Of a stretch of DNA of 7,268 bases, positions 6,501 through 7,268 are shown in pieces. How positions within the stretch are numbered: the stretch's first letter is position 1; every line of letters begins with the position of its first letter. A model generated the notes under the pieces. It was given only the letters and a program-made list of their open reading frames with translations, was not told the origin of the DNA and did no database searches. The DNA is taken from contig JAUWJM010000082.1 in NCBI GenBank assembly GCA_030607715.1, positions 1-7,268 of the forward strand. The letters run 5' to 3'. The translations under genes and the position numbers were made by a program. Source of the stretch: Candidatus Aerophobota bacterium. GTDB taxonomy: Bacteria; Aerophobota; Aerophobia; Aerophobales; B3-G15.

Positions 6501-6737
6501 GTTATGGACCTAATTAAAAACAATGAAATTTCCCTCATTATTAATACCCCCAGTGGGAAGAAAAAGATGAAAGAGGATGAGACCAAGATCAGAAGTGAAG
6601 CAATATTTCATTATATTCCCACTATCACTACGATTTCAGGAGCTCAGGCTACGGTTAATGGTATTGAGGCTATAATCAAGAAGGGCTTTGATGTAAACGC
6701 TCTTCAAGATTACCATGCTCATTATATTCATAGATAA
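3498..6737 (+). CDS. carB: Carbamoyl-phosphate synthetase large subunit (CarB)
   Basis: CarB makes carbamoyl phosphate from bicarbonate, ammonia and two ATP in the cytoplasm. The 1079-residue length is normal. Two homologous ATP-grasp halves are visible. The carboxyphosphate half starts with [14 protein letters not shown] and carries Arg169 ([12 protein letters not shown]), Gln285 and Glu299 (IEVNPRVSR). An oligomerisation region spans about 400-550. The carbamoyl-phosphate half starts near 563 ([19 protein letters not shown]) and carries Arg716 (VRPSYVLGG), Gln830 and Glu842 (LEVNPRASR). The first-half positions equal E. coli numbering and the second are offset by one. From about 942 follows the MGS-like allosteric domain ([16 protein letters not shown]). 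The synthetase residues checked all look intact, in contrast to CarA. ATG 3498 lies inside the end of carA with AGGAAGAG just upstream, so translation is probably coupled. Pyrimidine regulation sites are not visible. Confidence 0.97.
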   Translation: MPKRTDLKKILIIGSGPIVIGQACEFDYSGSQACKALREEGYEIILVNSNPATIMTDPQMADRTYIEPLTPEFVEKIIEKERPDAILSTLGGQSGLNITYFLAEKGVLNKYKVEAIGASVKAIARAESRKLFKETMESIGLAVPKSGLAYSVKDGFKLAEEIGFPLILRPAFTLGGTGGSAVYNIDELKICLERALDFSPVHQVLVEKSVIGWKEIEFEIMRDCKDNVVIVCSMENIDPMGVHTGDSAVVAPAQTLTTQEYINLVNWSKKVIRAIGVTGGGANIQYAVNPDDGEVRIIEVNPRVSRSSALASKATGFPIARVAAKLAIGLTLDEIKNDVTAKTYTFFEPTVDYCVFKICRFAFEKFPQADPVLGISMKAVGEAMAIGRTFKEALQKGIRSIEIGRYGFGADGGDIPEKDQKNLDEIRKKLIYPNADRFFYIRYALQEGLSIDEICELSKIDPWFIYNMKEILDLEKELKKHTLRNILPELMRQAKEYGFSDIQLAHILGCEEEEIREKRLAMGVSAVYKLVDTCAGEVDPKRPYFYSTYEKIDECRASKNKKVVVLGGGPNRIGQGIEFDYCCCHAAFTLQEEGYEPIMINCNPETVSTDYDTSARLYFEPLTREDVLNIVEKEKPDGIIIQFGGQTPLNLAIPLKEAGVKILGTSPESIDRTEDRKRFRTLLKKLKLFQAQGGTSTSVSEAKKIAKRIGYPVLVRPSYVLGGRAMELVYDDEGLDEFMEKAVKASPKHPVLIDKFLEDAIEVDVDCVSDGKQTVICGIMEHIEEAGIHSGDSACVIPPYTLSKEIQETIKENTYALAKELKVKGLMNVQYAIKNDRVYILEVNPRASRTVPYVSKATGVAWAKVATKVMLGNSLKELGILKEVEIEYSAVKEAVFPFNRFPGVDTILGPEMKSTGEVMGIDTSFGAAFMKSQIAAGQNLPLKGNVFVSVKDKDKRVIVFIVKKLLDLGFSIVATSGTAEVLRKTGIEVREVFKIGEGRPDVMDLIKNNEISLIINTPSGKKKMKEDETKIRSEAIFHYIPTITTISGAQATVNGIEAIIKKGFDVNALQDYHAHYIHR

Positions 6738-6778
6738 TTACCTGATTAAACCTGGATTCGGTAATGTAGAAAGCTTAG

Positions 6779-7268
<490 letters not shown>

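Noticed and set aside
6736..6768. ATTACC/GGTAAT inverted repeat between carB and pfkA as a terminator
   Set aside because: The stem is only six AT-rich pairs with a long loop and no T-tract follows.

Overview
The window comes from an AT-rich bacterium that I cannot place. The carB and pfkA reading frames look like those of anaerobic Firmicutes-like or candidate-phylum lineages, but nothing visible fixes the taxon. It splits into two unlike halves. Bases 1 to about 2420 are an accessory zone of small, mostly broken toxin-antitoxin-type genes and repeats. Bases 2449-7268 are a housekeeping block of carA, carB and the start of pfkA, all on the plus strand.

Left half, in order: about 390 bases with no recognisable gene; the startless remnant of a ribbon-helix-helix antitoxin (+); a nucleotidyltransferase (MNT) gene on the minus strand whose C-terminal HEPN domain is cut off at the junction with that antitoxin; the C-terminal remnant of a DUF2283-like gene directly upstream of the MNT gene; a hicB-hicA pair on the minus strand in which hicB is intact and hicA is shifted out of frame at a run of eight A; a palindromic intergenic repeat; and a 447-bp element with perfect 17-bp terminal inverted repeats. 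That element holds the debris of a REP-associated (IS200-like, HUH) transposase, itself interrupted by a smaller inverted-repeat structure. It stops about 20 bases before the ribosome binding site of carA.

Right half: carA and carB overlap by 22 bases and encode the two subunits of carbamoyl-phosphate synthetase, which feeds pyrimidine and arginine synthesis. CarB is full length, with the ATP-grasp active-site residues I checked in both halves present. CarA has a complete reading frame and a normal N-terminal domain, but its glutaminase domain has lost the whole Cys-His-Glu triad (to Ala, Val and Thr) and several glutamine-pocket residues. I infer that this synthetase runs on free ammonia, with CarA kept as a structural or allosteric partner, much as in the vertebrate ammonia-dependent enzyme CPS I. 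This is the most interesting observation in the window. The following pfkA, cut by the window end, has GGGGS where 6-phosphofructokinases usually have GGDGS, so a magnesium-binding Asp is missing.

Two of the broken small genes (hicA, DUF2283) are explained by single-base differences in A-runs. Sequencing error must be excluded before any claim about decay, slippage or phase variation.
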